A stretch of 7,809 nucleotides of DNA from Pseudomonas sp. GTDB taxonomy: Bacteria; Pseudomonadota; Gammaproteobacteria; Pseudomonadales; Pseudomonadaceae. Location: assembly GCA_026398835.1 (NCBI GenBank), contig JAPLSD010000868.1, positions 1-7,809 of the forward strand, given 5' to 3'. Position 1 is the first letter of the stretch, and every line of letters starts with the position of its first letter. The translations under genes were made by a program, and so were the position numbers. The notes beneath the pieces were generated by a model. It did no database searches, was not told the origin of the DNA, and worked only from the letters and a program-made list of their open reading frames with translations. Below are positions 7,201 through 7,809 of the stretch, one piece after another.

Positions 7201-7394
7201 AGGTTCTGCGCAGTGGGCAACCCGGCATGGATGCCGGGTTAGCCGCGCACGGCCATGGATGGCCGATCGCGGCGGGCCCACGGAGCAGGACCGGAGCGAG
7301 GGCATGCCGAGACCAGGCGAGGCACCGAACGAAAGGGGCAAGAGCCCTTGGTTACTTGGGGCTTTTCCAAGTGACCCGCCGTCAGGGCGGAACC
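7201..7394 (-). repeat. Right 195-bp-class hairpin-rich repeat module
   Basis: This is the inverted partner of 6737-6932. Internal hairpins: AACCCGGCAT/ATGCCGGGTT (7219-7228, 7231-7240), perfect 10-bp arms around GG; TGCGC/GCGCA enclosing it (7207-7211, 7245-7249); GGCCAT/ATGGCC (7251-7256, 7259-7264); ACTTGG/CCAAGT (7354-7359, 7367-7372); CCGCC/GGCGG (7376-7380, 7386-7390). Its stems look more regular than those of the left arm. Confidence 0.8.
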
Positions 7395-7399
7395 ATTAC

Positions 7400-7429
7400 T
7401 AGCCGTCACCAAAAAACGGATATACACAC
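7400..7429 (-). repeat. Diverged inverted copy of the 32-bp repeat
   Basis: The plus strand TAGCCGTCACC ... ACGGATATACACAC matches the reverse complement of the 6661-6692 copy over most positions, with one gap. It lies 5 bp outside the 195-bp module, exactly as the 6701-6732 copy does on the left. Confidence 0.65.
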
Positions 7430-7486
7430 AATCAAAGAACCCCAATCAGCCCCCAAGCGATCCCAAAACCGGTAATCGCATGTCCA

Positions 7487-7576
7487 CTGACCCGTGACAT
7501 ACCGCACTCAATGGTTCTACGACTGCTGCGCAGCCGAACGGGGCGATGCAGCGTTCCGACAAGCCCCCTCGCCACA
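7487..7576 (-). repeat. REP-like element with GC-rich tail, right outer end
   Basis: On the minus strand this begins with the same 20-mer as 6628-6647, then GAACGCTGCATCGCCCC and GTTCGGCTGCGCAGCAG, a longer form of a Pseudomonas intergenic repeat I recognise. The inner limit is approximate. The left end of the composite lacks this tail. Confidence 0.6.
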
Positions 7577-7698
7577 GGAAACAAACCAATATTAAAAAAA
7601 TAAGTTGATTTTTTACTAAAGGTAAATTTCTATAGAAAAATAACAACAACGCCGAAAACCCTGTTTTCCGGCTTCGGCTAGCCTGGAGTACCCGCACC
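7577..7698 (+). promoter_or_regulatory. AT-rich leader and promoter region of the flavin oxidoreductase gene
   Basis: The DNA turns abruptly AT-rich after the repeat. A TATAGA box (7631-7636) is a -10 candidate; the nearest TTGATT (7605-7610) is 20 nt away, longer than ideal. A dyad TTTAC/GTAAA (7612-7616, 7622-7626) lies in this spacer. A second dyad, GCCGAAAAC and GTTTTCCGGC (7651-7672, one bulged base), precedes the GGAG ribosome-binding site (7685-7688). Either dyad could bind a regulator such as the divergent TetR protein, but neither resembles the 171-190 site. Confidence 0.35.
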
Positions 7699-7809
7699 AT
7701 GCCGACTTCAAACCAAGCGTTTGCCCACCTCTTCGAACCGCTCCAGATCCGAGGCAAGCGTCTCAAGAACCGCATCATGTCCAGCGGTCACGACACCTCG
7801 ATGCCAACC
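7699..7809 (+). CDS. NADH:flavin oxidoreductase (old yellow enzyme family), N-terminal part
   Basis: The first 37 codons are in the window and the gene runs off the right edge. The protein opens MPTSNQAFAHLFEPLQIRGK and goes on RLKNRIMSSGHDTSMPT. The 'LFEPLQIRG-x-x-LKNRI' element is the first strand and turn of the FMN-binding TIM barrel in old yellow enzyme/2,4-dienoyl-CoA reductase relatives. The 'SSGHDT' stretch sits where these enzymes contact FMN. They reduce activated double bonds or demethylate using NAD(P)H. GGAG 10 nt upstream supports the start. It is divergent from the TetR gene, which is a usual arrangement for a regulator and its target, although the gap is unusually large. The substrate cannot be told from this part. 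Confidence 0.85.
   Translation, partial: MPTSNQAFAHLFEPLQIRGKRLKNRIMSSGHDTSMPT

Larger units (their letters stand above)
6628..7576. repeat. Composite nested inverted repeat filling the gap between the TetR and oxidoreductase genes
   Basis: Three successive modules occur in the same order, mirror-image, on both sides of a core. Outermost is a perfect 20-bp pair (6628-6647 and 7557-7576, TGTGGCGAGGGGGCTTGTCG type). Next is a 30-bp-class repeat (6661-6732 in two copies; 7400-7429 in one diverged copy). Innermost is a 195-bp-class hairpin-rich module (6737-6932 and 7201-7394). The right arm has about 125 extra bp between the outer two modules. The core (6933-7200) holds a phage-gene remnant and a 12-nt tandem repeat. 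I see no transposase and no target-site duplication. The modules look like Pseudomonas intergenic repeats. Confidence 0.8.

Noticed and set aside
6551..7228. A 225-codon open frame on the minus strand across the repeat region
   Set aside because: It begins inside the right repeat arm, passes through the phage-like fragment and low-complexity tail, and then reads the left arm and the 32-bp repeats. It has no RBS and most of it is repeat DNA, so only the 6975-7198 part is kept, as a remnant.
6628..7576. A classical insertion sequence or MITE
   Set aside because: No transposase frame and no visible target-site duplication next to the outer 20-mers; a composite of intergenic repeats fits better.

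Overview
The window looks like chromosomal DNA of a Pseudomonas, most likely the P. fluorescens group. This rests on GC-rich coding sequence with Pseudomonas-like proteins, and on two kinds of short palindromic intergenic repeat that I recognise from that group (a 'TGTAGGAGCGAGCTTGCTCGCG' type split around a spacer, and a 'GTGGCGAGGGGGCTTG' type). This is recognition from memory; no database was searched.

Layout, left to right. (1) 1-117, minus: first 39 codons of a crotonase-family (enoyl-CoA hydratase/isomerase) gene that runs off the left edge, with a good RBS and a palindromic operator candidate in its promoter. (2) 118-474: spacer with an AT-rich tract and a perfect REP doublet (363-456). 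(3) 475-1844, minus: an amino-acid permease gene broken by an internal deletion and frameshift near 754-758. (4) 1845-2055: spacer with a nested dyad. (5) 2056-5812, minus: a tight three-gene signalling operon, in transcription order an OmpR-type response regulator, a secreted solute-binding-like sensor protein and a 753-residue hybrid histidine kinase (HisKA-HATPase-REC-HPt). The genes are 5 nt apart and then overlap by 4 nt. (6) 5898-6545, minus: a BetI-like TetR regulator. (7) 6546-7698: a 1.15-kb gene-poor gap filled by a large nested inverted-repeat structure (6628-7576). Its arms carry REP-like ends, about 30-bp repeats and about 195-bp hairpin-rich modules, and its core holds a broken phage-like gene and a 12-nt tandem repeat. 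(8) 7699-7809, plus: first 37 codons of an NADH:flavin oxidoreductase of the old-yellow-enzyme type.

How the genes work together. The three-gene operon reads as one pathway: the periplasmic protein binds a small ligand, the kinase senses it directly or through that protein and phosphorelays through its own REC and HPt domains, and the DNA-binding regulator is the output. Its target is not evident here. The TetR gene is divergent from the oxidoreductase gene across the repeat-filled gap. A possible TetR-type operator upstream of the crotonase gene shares a 9-bp core with a weaker site at the same distance upstream of the TetR gene, so the TetR protein may control itself and the crotonase gene. 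That link is an inference.

The most unusual things are the composite inverted repeat, whose two arms keep hairpin pairing despite sequence change, and the phage-gene fragment caught between the arms. The permease deletion is the clearest gene-level anomaly. I saw no tRNA, rRNA, CRISPR array or transposase gene.
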